Below, in pieces: positions 11,744 through 24,069 of a stretch of 64,000 bases of DNA; the stretch's first letter is position 1; each line of letters starts with the position of its first letter. A program made the translations under genes and the position numbers. Location of the stretch: the NCBI GenBank assembly GCA_036250195.1, contig JAVHZZ010000003.1, forward strand, positions 338,711,375-338,775,374, read 5' to 3'. The notes under the pieces were generated by a model, which ran no database searches, had not been told where the DNA came from, and was given only the letters and a program-made list of their open reading frames with translations. This DNA comes from Mixophyes australis. Lineage: Eukaryota > Chordata > Amphibia > Anura > Limnodynastidae.

Positions 11744-12672
11744 AATGTTTAAACAGCTAAAATGTTCATATTACTCCTTTTTTGTGTGATATCTTCTTAC
11801 AGCGTTATTGTGCATGTCTGAAAATGAATCTGCTTTTTATACTAACGGTAAATAATGCAGACATAGTGTAGTATAATCCTGAACATTATTTAAGTCACAT
11901 GAAAAAGAAGGGAAAAACCCCAGAACGCTGAGGGTGAACGTCATAAAAGGAAAACTGACCCAGCAAGTAATTTGTCACTATTTACAAATATAAATTTTAA
12001 AACCTTGGCTCTAAAAGTCAAAGGAATTTTTTCATAGATTTGACATATAGAATGCACGTTTACAAGGTCAGATAACCTGAGGTCACGTTAACCTTGGCAC
12101 AGGAACAGGAAAAATATTGTGTCCCAATCACACAGAAATATAGTTTGACTTACAACAATATCACCTTGAACCTTAATAGTCTGATCTCATAGACTATGAA
12201 CTCTGTGAATGGCAAGTAATTGAATTTAGGTAAATGCAGTGTCTGTGGTAGTTTCCTTTTACATAATTCAAAGAAACCTACGCAAAATGTAAGAGTGGTT
12301 CTATAAATATTCATGACAGCTTGAAGTTTGAAAGCAGTGACAGCAGACTATATTTTGCATAGACGGGCACAGAGTTAACATGTTAGTTTCAAAATGTAAT
12401 GAAATACTGTATGGTACCCAATCACTAATCTAATCGGCGGATATAGTTTTTTTCTATTTATTTATTTTTTGTAACAAAACTCTTAGCATTACCCACATAT
12501 AAACTAAGGTATGAACTTCTGTCTTGACACTTGTGTAATAAAATGCTGCTACAAACTGCAGGGAATATTGGAGATTGCATATACCTGACCTCTAGGTGAA
12601 GCGACTGATTATGATACTAAATTATACTGTGTGCGCAATTAACAGCAATAGGATATATAGATGCATATATAT
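11744..12672. other. No gene seen
   Basis: AT-rich sequence without recognisable coding or repeat content. Confidence 0.5.
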
Positions 12673-12886
12673 CAGGGGCGGGCTGGGCTGCGGGGCAGAG
12701 GGACATCGCCCCCCCCCCCCCCGGGCCGCTCAGTCTAACCACTGTTTGGGGCGGCCGGCCGCCTCTCCGTGGATGAAAGCGGTGCATATTTCCAGCGGCG
12801 CACAGGTGATGATGCGGCCGCATCACATGACACGCAATGCGGCCGCCTGTGCGCCCCCCGGGCTGAAATGTGCCAGCCCGCGCCTG
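12673..12886. mobile_element. GC-rich hAT-type MITE
   Basis: Ends are CAGGGGCGGGCTGGGC and, inverted, GCCAGCCCGCGCCTG. The interior is nearly palindromic (GGCGCACAGGTGATGATGCGGCCGC against its inverse) and has a C run at 12710-12722. It sits in a TA-rich target, so the expected 8-bp duplication cannot be read clearly. Open frames of up to 129 codons here are products of high GC. Confidence 0.55.
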
Positions 12887-12997
12887 TATATAGTACATGT
12901 GTTCTTGACAAGAGTCTTGAAAGGGTGCTATATTCATCAGCAGAGGTCATTTTTAACCTGCAATAAGAGGAGTTTAATTTTATAGATGGAAACAAAG

Positions 12998-13497
12998 TAG
13001 AGATGAGCGGGCTCGGATTCCGCTAATCCGAGCCCACCCGAACAGTGCGGATCCGAACGGAATCCGAGCACTGTTCGGATATTTCCGGCGGGCAAAAAAT
13101 TGAAAACGAGGCTCTGTCGTCCAAGTCTCGCGTCGAATCTCGCGAGGGGTGGGAGGGAGGGCCCAGAACAATTCCATCTTGTACCTCTTTTTTTGGCATT
13201 ATGTGCTCAAGCTACCTCGGTGCAACCTTTTGGCCTAAAAACAATATTGTGAGGTGTTCAGAATAGACTGGAAATTAGTGGAAATGATTGTTATTGAATG
13301 TTATTGAGGTTAATAATAGCGTAGGAGTGAAGAAAAAAAAACACAAAACTGGTTTTTAGCACTTTTTATGCTTTTTTACAAATAAATCAGAACCAAAACT
13401 TTTCGTCGGATGTTTTGGCAAAACAAATCAAAACCCAAAACCTCAAGCTAATCAGAACCCAAAACCCAAAACACTAAAAGTGGCCGGTGCACACCCT
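12998..13497 (+). repeat. CGAG-rich dispersed repeat, near-complete copy
   Basis: It starts TAGAGATGAGCGGGCTCGG and ends ...ACTAAAAGTGGCCGGTGCAC. The first 80 bases contain several short inverted repeats of the type ATTCCG/CGGAT. The 3' half is A-rich with AACCCAAAAC repeats. Partial copies lie at 2775-2912 and 42448-42630. Class not determined. Confidence 0.5.
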
Positions 13498-14433
13498 TAA
13501 AACAAAGTAGTATAGATAGCAATGTATAAAATCAGCCCTGGACTACTAAGGTTGAAAAAAAACAGCCAGAAATTCTTCGAAACCTGGGAAAGTCACATCA
13601 ATACAATATCAATTGATTTAAGGGAAGAAATATGGAGATTCTTCAACCAAACTGCCGGATTTGAAGAATCCGGACATTAATACATTTACCCCCTGGTCTC
13701 CTTGTGCCTCACGGATGTTATATATACATGAACCCAAAGAATATTGATTCTCCGATTGTTAAGAAAAGCAACATCTATTACTAAAAGTAGGGCACAACAA
13801 TACCATAGCTTTGATCCAGATGGACTTTATTATTAAGAGATATCCACAGCAAAACAATCAGAAAAATGTTTATATTAGTTAATTATTATATTTAAAGAGA
13901 CCATTGCACAACATACTTTCGGATAACTATTGTAACTTATGTTTATATTATTGGACACTTTTTCTCTGTTTCACATTCTGATTTTTTTCCCCTTCTGTCT
14001 CAACTACAAAACTTTACTGTAAATGACAAATGGTGTTTCATACCTGTACGTTTGAACAACTTCAATAAAAGTCAGCTAATTGCAGAAACAACATGGTCCA
14101 TTATAATGTTCTGCCCTGCTAGGTGTGAGGATCCACTGCAAAAACCAGCTACAGATGACAAGTGGCAGCGCACTATCAACAACTGCACATTCTTTTTCAC
14201 TCACTGCAATTAGCGCTTTGCTAAATATTAAGTCAGTTAGGACTTAGAGACCTTTAAAAGGCCCTCACTCAATCACTCTTTGCACGAGTAAAATTGAAAT
14301 GTTGTTTCTCTGCTGGTGATTAAGGGAGTTGTGTTTTGTTTCCCTGTTTATTTTCTTTGGCTACGTCCTTCCTTATTCTACACTCTCCAACCCATCAGCA
14401 CCAAAAGGGCTCATTTGCAAAGCTAGACACTGA
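13498..14433. other. No gene seen
   Basis: AT-rich. 13615-13692 contains inverted GATTCTTC/GAAGAATC and ends in ACATTTACCCCC. It looks like a small decayed palindromic MITE end. Nothing else. Confidence 0.4.
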
Positions 14434-14881
14434 GGGCCTTATTCATTTAGAGGCGTAACTGTGATTTGTTGCGTATAATATGCACAATTACTCTCTACAT
14501 GCCCAACTGAACCATACGCTACAGATTGCAGCTGCTTCCAATTCTCATTCAAGCACAAAGGAACCTTATGGCAGCTTACAATTTCAGGGAGGAAACGGGG
14601 TGGGAAAGTGGTGTGTGCCCGTAGTCAATGTACAGTAAGGGCGTTCCAAACTCGAGCTCCACGCAGCTCTGGGCTTCTCTGTTTTTCAGTCGTATCTCTT
14701 GCTCCTACTACAGTGCTAGTCTAAGCGCAGATTACTAGTGATGACAGCTGTCATATGCTGGAACATGTGTTTCAGGAGCAACGGTAAAAATTTATTTTAT
14801 GTACAGTAGACATTAAGTACATCCTAATAAATGTTTTTCATGGGGAGAAAAATATTTTTTTTATGTTTTGACATTAATAAC

Positions 14882-14918
<37 letters not shown>

Positions 14919-15164
14919 GGTGAGATAAATTAAAAAATGTTTTATCTGTTTGATATTTTGTGAATTTATATTCCACATATGTATTGGAGATATCCTGCAG
15001 TTTCCTGTCTAGTAGAGCAGAGAAGACTTACACTCGTATTCATCACCACATGTATTGTCACATCCTCTCCTAGTTGGATACGGACGTGCATATATCCGTT
15101 TCTCAAGCGTTTAAAAAAAAGTTGCACATTATGTTCATTTTGCCTGCATTAATGAATCAGGCCC
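14434..15164 (+). repeat. 0.73-kb dispersed repeat, copy 1
   Basis: It begins GGGCCTTATTCATTTAGAGG and ends GCATTAATGAATCAGGCCC, so the outer ends are inverted repeats (GGGCCTNATTCATT). The inner part shares CATGTGTTT, AAATTTATTTTATGTACAG and CATCCTAATAAATGTTTTTC with the next copy at 15263. Probably a non-autonomous DNA transposon. Confidence 0.55.
14881..14919. repeat. (AAT)n microsatellite
   Basis: Uninterrupted ATA trinucleotide run inside the 0.73-kb repeat. The neighbouring copy at 15263 lacks it. Confidence 0.95.
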
Positions 15165-15262
15165 AGAGTGTGGAAAGAATTAATGTTTAATATACTAGAA
15201 TGCATTTTATACGGTTCAAAGAAAATCATATGGTGCCGCCGCACCAGGAGACTAGACATGTT

Positions 15263-15915
15263 GGGCCTGATTCATCAAGACACGTATCTGCTGATTTTGA
15301 GCATATAATACGTGAGATCACTGCGCATAACCAGGGCCCGGACATACACCAGTAAACCCAGCCCTGTCCAATCAGTCTTCAAACACAAAGAACACTTACT
15401 ACATCCTATAATTTTGGGGGAGTGAAAGGAGTGGGGAAGGGGTTGCCATAGTCAATGTACAATAAGGGCACCAAGCTCAAGCGCATGCAGCCACTTCTGA
15501 AACAAGCTCTGGGCATCACAAAGTTACTTGTTTTTCTGCCGTAACACTTGTTCCAGCTACAGGGCTAGTCTAAGTCCAAAGTACTAGTGATGACAGTCAC
15601 ATATGCATGCTATAACATGTGTTTGCAATCATAAGCAACTGTAAAAATGTATTTTATTTTCAGTAGAAATTATGAACATCCTAATAAATGTATTTCATGG
15701 GGGGAAAATGTTTAAAAAAATGCTTGTTATCATCAATGCCTATATTAACAGGGAACATTAATTACATTTTTTTATGTGCATTCATTTTGCAAATTTATAT
15801 TCCACATAGGTATTGGATGTATCCTGCAGTGTCTTGTGTATTAGAGATGAGCAGACCTACACCCATATTCATCAGCACACATATCTCTATCCCCTTTTAT
15901 GAAATGTTTTAAATG
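15263..15915 (+). repeat. 0.65-kb dispersed repeat, copy 2 (right end lost)
   Basis: It begins GGGCCTGATTCATCAAGAC. It has the same middle blocks as copy 1 in the same order and orientation (AACATGTGTTTGCAATC, CAGTAGAAATTATGAACATC, CCTGCAGTGTC, CATCAGCACA). The terminal ATGAATCAGGCCC is missing. Confidence 0.5.
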
Positions 15916-17197
15916 GCATGGGTATATCATGGATGGGGAAAGTTTGTCCAACATTCGGTCAAGTCCAAACAGAGATCCTCCTCCTTTTTCGGTCAGAGAC
16001 CTTGTTTCTTGGCCTTGGTGCATTTAATACTTTGAAGATCACTGTGTGTGTACAGTTTTTTCATATGCCTTTTTATGTGTTATTTCATCTGTCTTGCTAA
16101 CCATGCGTATTTAATCTCAGAACCCCAACATTAACCCTTTTATATGCAGAGGGGCTTTAGACCTCAATGACCAAACCTAATTGTCCTTTCCATGATGTGC
16201 CGGCTTCACCAAGAATATCTGTTTTATATCTAAGTCCAAAAACAATGCAATGTTGCTATTTTGTTTTTGTGTTCATTGCATAAGGCTTCCTTCAGCAGCA
16301 TATATGATTTTTTTTTATTATTACCGTATATGTTTAATGTGGGAAAAATAGGTATTGAAATAAACTTTTTATGATTGATCCTATTTTAGAACTGGTAATA
16401 TCACTGACAATCTGGGACAGGTGACATATTTGAATATAACTGTACAATAATGGTCTACTGTATACTATATACACTGTAAAGCAAGTGTATTGCTAGTATT
16501 TCCTTTAAAGGATTGTGCTGAATAAATACCTGAGTTCTGGGTTTTACAAGAGACAATGCCTTGTCATGTGACACAGATCATGACATGGGTAAAGCATTCT
16601 CTGGTTCTACCCTTGGAAGGTGGCAGATAAAAGACAAGACATTCAAGTAGCTGACAGAGTAACCTATAAGTGCCTGTCTTGTGCAATCTACTTGTCAGCT
16701 TTTCAGTTCGGAGAGGAGACGTGTGCCATCGCTGTCAGATTTCTGTCATTCTCCCCCTCTGCCTTTCAGCACATTTATTTCAATGAATGGATGTTATGTT
16801 AGGCTTTGCTGAGCAACAAGGCAGATTATACATGTCCATTTCAGCACAATGCTACTTACTGTACATTTCAGATCTGTGTGGTTGTGGTTGCAACATAGAG
16901 ATGAAAAAACAGGTGTATTGTTATTTTCTTCTCCCAGAAAATAGTATCTCATCTACTGTTCAATCCCTGAGCTTTAACACAGGGTGTTCATTGTAATACA
17001 GGCCCGTCATTATCAGTTATAAATATGTAATATATACGTTCTGATATTTATGATCCTAATCCTATACTTTAGATTGCTGGTTTATAATCTAACATTCTGG
17101 ACAAAAAAATTTTGTACAGCAAAGAAAGCATAACTTTTAACTGTTTCTGTCTGTGTCATTTACTTGCTATATATCATCAGGAAAGTGTGTGCATATG

Positions 17198-17245
<48 letters not shown>

Positions 17246-17756
17246 TTACGTGCAAGGTGTTGTTGAATTGGGGAATTTCAAATGTCAGGTTTGTGACATA
17301 AGTGCAAAGATAGGTGAATAAATGGTCAATTATACCAACCTAGGATATAAATACTCATTTTTATAACATGATGTCTTCCATGAAAACTATGTGGGAACTC
17401 TTGATTTTTTCATACTTGATGTCCTCATTTAACCAAATAATTGTAAGAGTTTTAATAGAAATGTATAATGATCATTTTACTCATTGAAGACATATGTATC
17501 ACTATCATCATTTATTTACATAGCCATTATATGTCATTAATTATCAAATATAGGTTGATCAGTATTGACAACTAAAACCCATATTGGCGTTGTAGGCACA
17601 AATTAGGACAAATGAACAGATATACAGTATTGCTTTTACTGTATTCCTATGCACACTATTATTTCTTATTAGTGGAAACAAAGAAGAAAGTAACGTATAT
17701 AAACAAGCCATAACAAATGGAAAGAGGAAGCCTACTCTAAAGAGTTTTCATTCATC
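15916..17756. other. No gene seen
   Basis: AT-rich sequence with a (TA)n run (next entry). Open frames of 60-69 codons are unremarkable. Confidence 0.5.
17203..17242. repeat. (TA)n microsatellite
   Basis: Uninterrupted TA run of about 40 bases. Confidence 0.95.
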
Positions 17757-18725
17757 TTGATATGCTCAGTCTTTTTCTCCCTATCTCTCTCTCCCTCTCA
17801 CTCTCTCCCTCTCAGTCTCTGTACATCCCTCTCTCTCTCCCTATCTCTCTCTCCCTATCTCTCTCTCCCTCTCACTCTCTCCCTCTCACTCTCTGTCTCT
17901 GTACATCCCTCTCTCTCTCCCTATCTTTCTCTCTCCCTATCTCTCTCTCCCTCTCTGTCTCTGTACATCCCTCTCTCTCTCCCTATCTCACTCTCCCTAT
18001 CTCTCTCTCACTCTCACTCTCTGTCTCTGTACATCCCTCTCTCTCCCTATCTTTCTTTCCTTCTGTCCCTCTCTCTCCCTTTCCCTCTCACTCTCTGTCT
18101 CTGTACATCCCTCTCTCTCTTCCTATCTTTCTTTCCTTCTGTCCCTCTCTCTCCCTCTCACTCTCTGTCTCTGTACATCCCTCTCTCTCTCCCTATCTCT
18201 CTCTCCCTCTCACTCTCTGTCTCTGTACATCCCTCTCTCTCTCTCTCCCTATCTCTCTCTCCCCCTCTCACTCTCCGTACATCTCTCTCTCATCTCTCTC
18301 TATATATCTCTCTCACTCACTGTCTATTTCTGTCTCTCTCTCTATCTTTCCCTCTTTCTGTCCCTCTCTCCCTCTCTATCTCTCTCTCTATCTCCCTCCC
18401 TCTCTCTCTCCCTAGCTTTCTCTCCTTCTGTACCTCTCTCCCTCTCCCTCTCTCTCTCTCTCTCCCTATATCTCTCACACTTACTGTCTATCTCTGCCCC
18501 TCTCTCTCACCCTATATCTCTCTCACTGACTGTCTATCTCTGTCTGTCTCTCTCTCTCCCTATCTCTCTCCCTCTCACTCTCTCTATATCTCTCTCACTC
18601 ACTGTCTATTTCTGTCTCTCTCTCCCCCTATCTTTCTGTCCCCCTCTCTCTCTGTCTCTCTCTCTCTGTCTCTGTCTCTCTCTCTCTATCTTTCTCTCCT
18701 TCTGTCCCTCTCTCTCTCTCACACA

Positions 18726-18773
<48 letters not shown>

Positions 18774-18790
18774 CTCTCTCACTCTCTCGT
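17757..18790. repeat. 1-kb CT-rich array with a longer repeated unit
   Basis: Almost pure pyrimidine on the + strand. Above the CT dinucleotide level a motif CTCTGTCTCTGTACATCCCT recurs at about 17818, 17900, 17960, 18028, 18107, 18172 and 18227, spaced roughly 55-82 bases. The long Ser/Leu/Pro open frames here are artefacts of the repeat. Confidence 0.92.
18719..18768. repeat. (CA)n microsatellite
   Basis: CA run directly joined to the CT array, interrupted once by AT. Confidence 0.95.
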
Positions 18791-18839
18791 CAATAAACAA
18801 TACAAAATCATTCATTTGTCATATTTTCATACATGAATA

Positions 18840-19990
18840 CATGAATGTATAGGATATATTATCCTGAATTTCGGGAATTAGGGTTTTCTTATAAGGCAGT
18901 TTTTTACTTTTTTCCCAGCACTTCTTCTGGTAAACCCCTCAACAAATATTAACAGTGCCCCTAACCATGAGTGAAGGTCATGTCTGTGCGTATGATACTA
19001 TCACAGTGATACTATCACCAAGCAGCAGCAATAATTGACTTTTTCCTTTCTGTTTTTTAGAACTTTCTGAATAATAGATCATGTAACTGTAGATTAAGCA
19101 TCATTATTTCAAGCCTGATTATTTTTTCAATAGAAATATTGCAAACAGTAATTTTTGTCAAATTTCGGTAAATTCTGTTTGGATTCTCCCAAAGGGCCCC
19201 TTACCGGCAGTCATGCTGGTTCCCTATCACAAGTTTCTGCAGATGGTATCTGGAGTTCTGGCCCTAAATAACATTTCAAAGGCAGGAAGAAAAAAAAAAT
19301 AGAATACCTGAAACGTAGTAATTATAGAGGCCGAGATAAGAAATACAAAGCATTAAAAAATAGATAGATAAATTATCAGAGAGTTTAGCTGATAAACCAT
19401 ATTTAGTACACTAATCTCAAGTGTTTGTTTTGCATTCCTTCGCCTTTTAAGATGACAGGATGTGATCAATTGCTTCTTTAAAGGTTGGCAGCTGTCCTGC
19501 ACTAGCATTTAAATTCTTTTTGATGTCCTCCAGTTTGTGTTAACGTTTGTGAACTACTGTTCAGATATAGAACCATGATTAAAATAATTTGTGCATCTGG
19601 TTATAATTAAAGGCCAGGTTCAATGTAATGACAACTTTATCCAAAGCTGGCAGAGCAATAGCCTCTTCTTGAAAATCAATGGTATATTGTATTAACCGTT
19701 TTCTGTTTGATCTTTGTGCTTCCTAAACACTGGTCCATTGTGGTTATTGACACAATAGCTTTGGATTTACAAAGGAAAAAAATGTATTTGATTAAAATAC
19801 AGTATTTACTACATATATACTGTAGTTAATCCATCAATATCATTATTGCGCACTTCAAACTTTATTAAATTAGTTTATTTTGATGGGGACTGTGGATATG
19901 GAGTAGAACCAGTAGGGGCCAACATTGCAGCTCACATGTTACAATCTTGTAGGTATTCCAGAAATTTTGCTACACATCATGGGGATTAAA
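18840..19990. other. No gene seen
   Basis: AT-rich sequence. No recognised gene or repeat. Confidence 0.5.
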
Positions 19991-19994
19991 TTAC

Positions 19995-20640
19995 ACAGAT
20001 TAACAGCACTGGGGTCATGAGTTTGATTCCCAAACAGAGCCTTATCTGTGAGGAGTTTGTATGTTCTCCCCGTGTTTGCGTGGGTTTCCTCCGGGTGCTC
20101 CGGTTTCCTCCCACACTCCAAAAATTGTCTGCTGACAAAATTAACCTTGGACTGTGCGTGTCTGTCAGTGTGTGTGTGTTAGGGAATTTAGACTGTAAAC
20201 TAAGACTGATGCGAATGACAAATATTCTCTGTAAAGCACTGCGGAATTGGTGGTATTATCATCACTATCATCATCATCATCATTTATTTATATAGCGCCA
20301 CTAATTCCGCAGCGCTATACAGAGAACTCATTCACATCAGTCCCTGCCCCATTGGGGCTTACAATCTAAATTCCCTAACACACACCCACACACACACAGA
20401 CTAGGGTCAATTTGTTAGCAGCCAATTAACCTACCAGTATGTCTTTGGAGTGTGGGAGGAAGCCGGAGCACCCGGAGGAACCCCATGCAAACACGGGGAG
20501 AACATACAAACTCCTCACAGATAAGGCCATGGTCGGAATTTAAACTCATAACCCCAGTGCTGTGAGTCAGAAGTGCTAACCACTTAGCCTCCGTGCTGCC
20601 CATGGTACCATATAAATAAATAGTGATGATGATGATGAGG
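19995..20640 (+). mobile_element. SINE, + copy, split by a second SINE
   Basis: The 5' part runs from a box-B-like region (ATGAGTTTGATTCCC) through the central domain and into the tail (GCACTGCGGAATTGG) up to about 20254. The tail end with TATAAATAAATAGTGATGATG reappears at 20603-20640, after the inverted SINE. The split position shows this copy is the older one. The A-box end is missing. Confidence 0.75.
20262..20601 (-). mobile_element. SINE, - copy, inserted in the tail of another SINE
   Basis: Complete order on the minus strand: GGCAGCACGGAGGCTAAGTGG (A-box-like), AGTTTAAATTCCGACC (B-box-like), central domain, and the tail ending in (GAT)n at 20262-20283. It interrupts the + copy. Confidence 0.83.
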
Positions 20641-21143
20641 ATAAACTCAGCAGTTCAGGCACTAGGTCAAGCCATCAAGCTGGACTGAAGTTCCCCCTTC
20701 CATTTCCTGAACAGCAGATAATCTCACAGTTGTGCTGATAGAAGTCATTATCCCACTTGATTTACTGTTCTGCTCTATCAAATCTGGTCTTATCAAAGAT
20801 CTCTACTAGGAATAATTGTTTGTGGGTGGCATATGCTGTATAATCATCTTACAAGATGGTTGAAGAAGGGACAATGGTCCATGGATACTTCGTTATAATA
20901 GTCAACATAAATAAATGAGGCTAACCACAAACAAGAGAGGACATTCAACATCTTGGTTAAAAAGCAAATTAAAGATTAATGGTCACCCCCTGTTGAATAC
21001 TATCATTGAAAAACAGGATATTGAATTATAAGTATTAGTATAGTCAGTTTGGGAGTTTTCTCCCACATATAGACAGAACATACTGTAATAAGCCTATAAA
21101 CATGAACTGAACCATGTTCCATCCAGAAACTCATTGTTCCTGA
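20641..21143. other. No gene seen
   Basis: Nothing recognised between the nested SINEs and the hAT element. Confidence 0.5.
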
Positions 21144-21151
21144 GTAACAGA

Positions 21152-21525
21152 CAGGGCCGTCTTTCCAATTCGGCACAATGGGCAGGTGCCCGGGGGCCCT
21201 GCAGGCCAGGGGGGCCCGTCGGAGGCAGGAAAAAAAAAAACCTGGAAAAAAAAAAGACAATACTTACCTTGCGGTCAGCTGGCGATCCAGCTCCCTCCAT
21301 GGTCTCCTCCTCCGTACGGCGCTCGCAGTGCATGTCGGGCGTGACGTCATCACGCCCGCCCGACATCCATTGCGGAGCGCGACGGAGGAGGAGACCATGG
21401 AGGGAGCCAGATCGCCAGCTGACCGCAAAGTAAGTATTGTCTTTTTTTTTCCAGGTTTTTTGGGTTTTTTTGCTGCCTCCGACGGGCCCCCTTGGCCTGC
21501 AGGGCCCACATATATAATCTTCTTT

Positions 21526-21570
<45 letters not shown>

Positions 21571-21626
21571 GGGGCCCCGGTGCACTGCTGTGCCCGGGGG
21601 CCCAAGATGTTCTTAAGAGGACCCTG
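21152..21626. mobile_element. Palindromic hAT-type MITE with perfect 8-bp duplication
   Basis: The element starts CAGGGCCGTCTT and ends AAGAGGACCCTG. It is flanked by GTAACAGA on both sides (21144-21151 and 21627-21634), the 8-bp duplication expected of hAT transposition. The interior is a large foldback centred near 21345. One arm reads CTTACCTTGCGGTCAGCTGG and the other ends in CCGCAAAGTAAG. A TGACGTCA lies at the centre. A shorter relative lies at 51585-51855. It codes for nothing; open frames here follow the inverted arms. Confidence 0.85.
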
Positions 21627-21634
21627 GTAACAGA

Positions 21635-23468
21635 TCACCCCTTGCTAATATCTGCTATTGTGTCTCTGTCGGACAAGTACTGTACGCATTAACATACTCT
21701 GTAGCATAACTAAAAGCAGTTACAGTCTTAAACATCTTTAGTAATCAAACGACTTTTGATTCTATAAATCCCTTTTATAGCTTACTTATGTCACTGTTTA
21801 TAACTATGGAATATTGAATGTATTTAGGAAGCAGTTGGTATGGAATAATTTTGAAATTTGCATTACGTCAACATTAATCAGGCAATCTAAGGCTAAATAA
21901 AATTCAGAGCCAACACTAACACAGTTTATATATGGTAATATCAGTGTGGAATTGTGATGCAACGTTGTTAGCAAATGGAGACAATGGACAGAAGGGTACA
22001 AAAGAACACAGCAAAAAAAGACAGAAAAAGATAAATTAATTTAACAATGTCAACATAAAAAAGGCACATCTTACACAAAGTTGCACACATCAATTATCAG
22101 ACATTGTAACTTTTTTTTGTATCCTTACTTACCCATTCTGTAAGATAAATTGTTTTTATTTTGCTGCCATTATATATTTTTGCATATGTTGTACATCCTA
22201 TACATCCATATGTTGGCTCTCTGGCAATTTAACTAAATGTCGGAGCACAGACCATCATGTCGAAGTGTGAGAAAAGTTTGCATCATTCTTTCCGGTTGTT
22301 CATTCTCCAACATGGCCAATCAAACGTTCAATCAATAACACAGTAACTACATGGAGGGTATATAAAAAAAAAAAAAATCACTAATTTACCAAATTTAAAG
22401 CTGGGTAGGTTTTATTTAAGTTTGAAATAAAAGTAAACATTTTTAATTTCTTATTCTCCAGTGTCTGGTAGATCCAACTTGGCTACAAACCAGAAACTAC
22501 TTCTATTTCATCTTTACCTACAAAGAATATTTGGAAGGAGTATAATCACCCAGAAATCATTTCAGCCAACTCTTTTCTACCCAACTGCCTTCCATTTCCT
22601 GAAGTCGTCATTTGATAAAAAGAACTCCTTGTCCAACTTGTCCGCGCCTGAATAGCGCAATTTTCACACTTTTGGAAGCTTGAGTCACAGCGTTCACTGG
22701 AATTAGAAAATATTCTTTAAAGAAAAAGCTTGTTAGGACTTCTCAAGCACAAGAAATGTCATCCGCCTCACACAGTAGGTTCTAATACTTGTCCTACAAA
22801 GTAGTGTATGTTCTAACATCCTCCTAGGTGTTAATTAACACAAAACTCAGCAAAACCTAATTTCTGGCTGCATGGAAGCCAGAAAAATATGGGAAAAGTC
22901 AACACCTTTCTATAAAAAAAAAACTAGATCAAAAGCAGCAGCTAATATAATTAGTGTAGTACGCACCTAATGATTCATCTTGGTGGAAACCTGTTACATA
23001 TGTGTGTGATTTCACAGCCAGGACAGTTGTGGGATATTTTAGGATAGAAACGATTAGATAGATGGCAGGAACACGTGTGATAAATGATGTGTTGACAAAG
23101 TTACGTGTGCCCATCATTCTACATTGTTATTACACCGTTTATATCGATAAGTAGAAGACAGTCAGTACCAAGGTTAATTTGGCACTCAGGTGTGTACTTG
23201 TTAGAGATCTTAAAGACTTTGATTTCACCAGCTTCAGCAGACATCTAATCAATGGGTAAATGCTTCTTTAAGAGTAGTTCTAACTGAACTGTGGTCAATT
23301 TTAAAGGTTTTCTTTTGCCTAACTTTGTTACTCTGTTAAATGTATTTTTCCTGGGTGGTTTTCAACTCTTCGACTCTGTGATGCTCAAAGAAAGAAACAC
23401 AAACGCTGGAAGTGTAAAGAAGCTGAAATGTGAGTTTCAGGGAGCCATCATAGAGGAAATATATATTA
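21635..23468. other. No gene seen
   Basis: About 1.8 kb, AT-rich. Open frames of 60-65 codons without domains. No repeat family recognised. Confidence 0.5.
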
Positions 23469-23476
23469 CATTAAAT

Positions 23477-24069
23477 CAGTGGTCAGGGAACAGGGGTAAA
23501 TTACCCTAATTGGGGTAAAAATGAAATTCCTGGGGGTAATGCTGTCGATTCACATGCTGTCAGTTGGATTGTAGACCCCTTTAAATATGAAATTGCTGTT
23601 GTACCAGAAGAGCCTCAAGGGTTGGCAGAGGCACTTCTTGAGCTTCGATGCAATAATGAAGCACATATTGCATTTGAAAACAAAGCAGATCTGTCATATT
23701 TTTGGATGTCAACAGCTGCAAAGGCATTCAAAATTGCACATGAGGAGGCAGTCAAAAAGTTGCTGCCTTTTGCAACAACCTACCTTTGCGAACAAGGATT
23801 TTCCACTCTAACGAACATAAAAACAAAGCAGAAAAATCGATTGGACTATGAAGACTGTATCAAAATGCCCCAATATTGATGCTCTCGTATCAAAAATGAA
23901 GCAACATCATTTTTCCAAAACCTGAAGTTTTGAAGTTGAAGCTTTCAAAGTAATTTTGAATTAAAATAATTAATAATATATGATTTCCTTCCTTTCAAAT
24001 CAAGGGGGGTAACGTCGGCGAATCTAAATATATTTGGGGGTAAAGGGTAAAAAAGTTCCCTGACCCCTG
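23477..24069 (+). mobile_element. hAT element, internally deleted, perfect 8-bp duplication
   Basis: Termini are CAGTGGTCAGGGAAC and, inverted, GTTCCCTGACCCCTG. The flanking CATTAAAT occurs at 23469-23476 and 24070-24077. The 593-bp interior keeps only the 3' end of a transposase gene, so the element is a deletion derivative that would need enzyme from a full copy. GGGGTAA motifs are repeated just inside both ends, as subterminal repeats often are in hAT elements. Confidence 0.9.
23541..23926 (+). pseudogene. hAT transposase, C-terminal dimerisation region
   Basis: Frame 23541-23879 encodes a block with SYFWMSTAAKAFKIAHEEAV, then LPFATTYLCEQGFSTLTNIK and KQKNRLDYEDC. This matches the hAT C-terminal dimerisation domain as found in ZBED5/FAM200-like domesticated transposases. 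The N-terminal BED zinc finger and the catalytic DDE region are absent, so it cannot act as a transposase. After KMPQ the frame ends. The natural end (NIDALVSKMKQ...) continues one frame over to a stop at about 23926, so a single-base shift near 23865 broke this copy. No methionine start of its own is expected. Confidence 0.85.

Noticed and set aside
17757..18836. 359-codon frame rich in Ser, Leu and Pro
   Set aside because: Translation of the CT array and the following CA run. No non-repeat domain.
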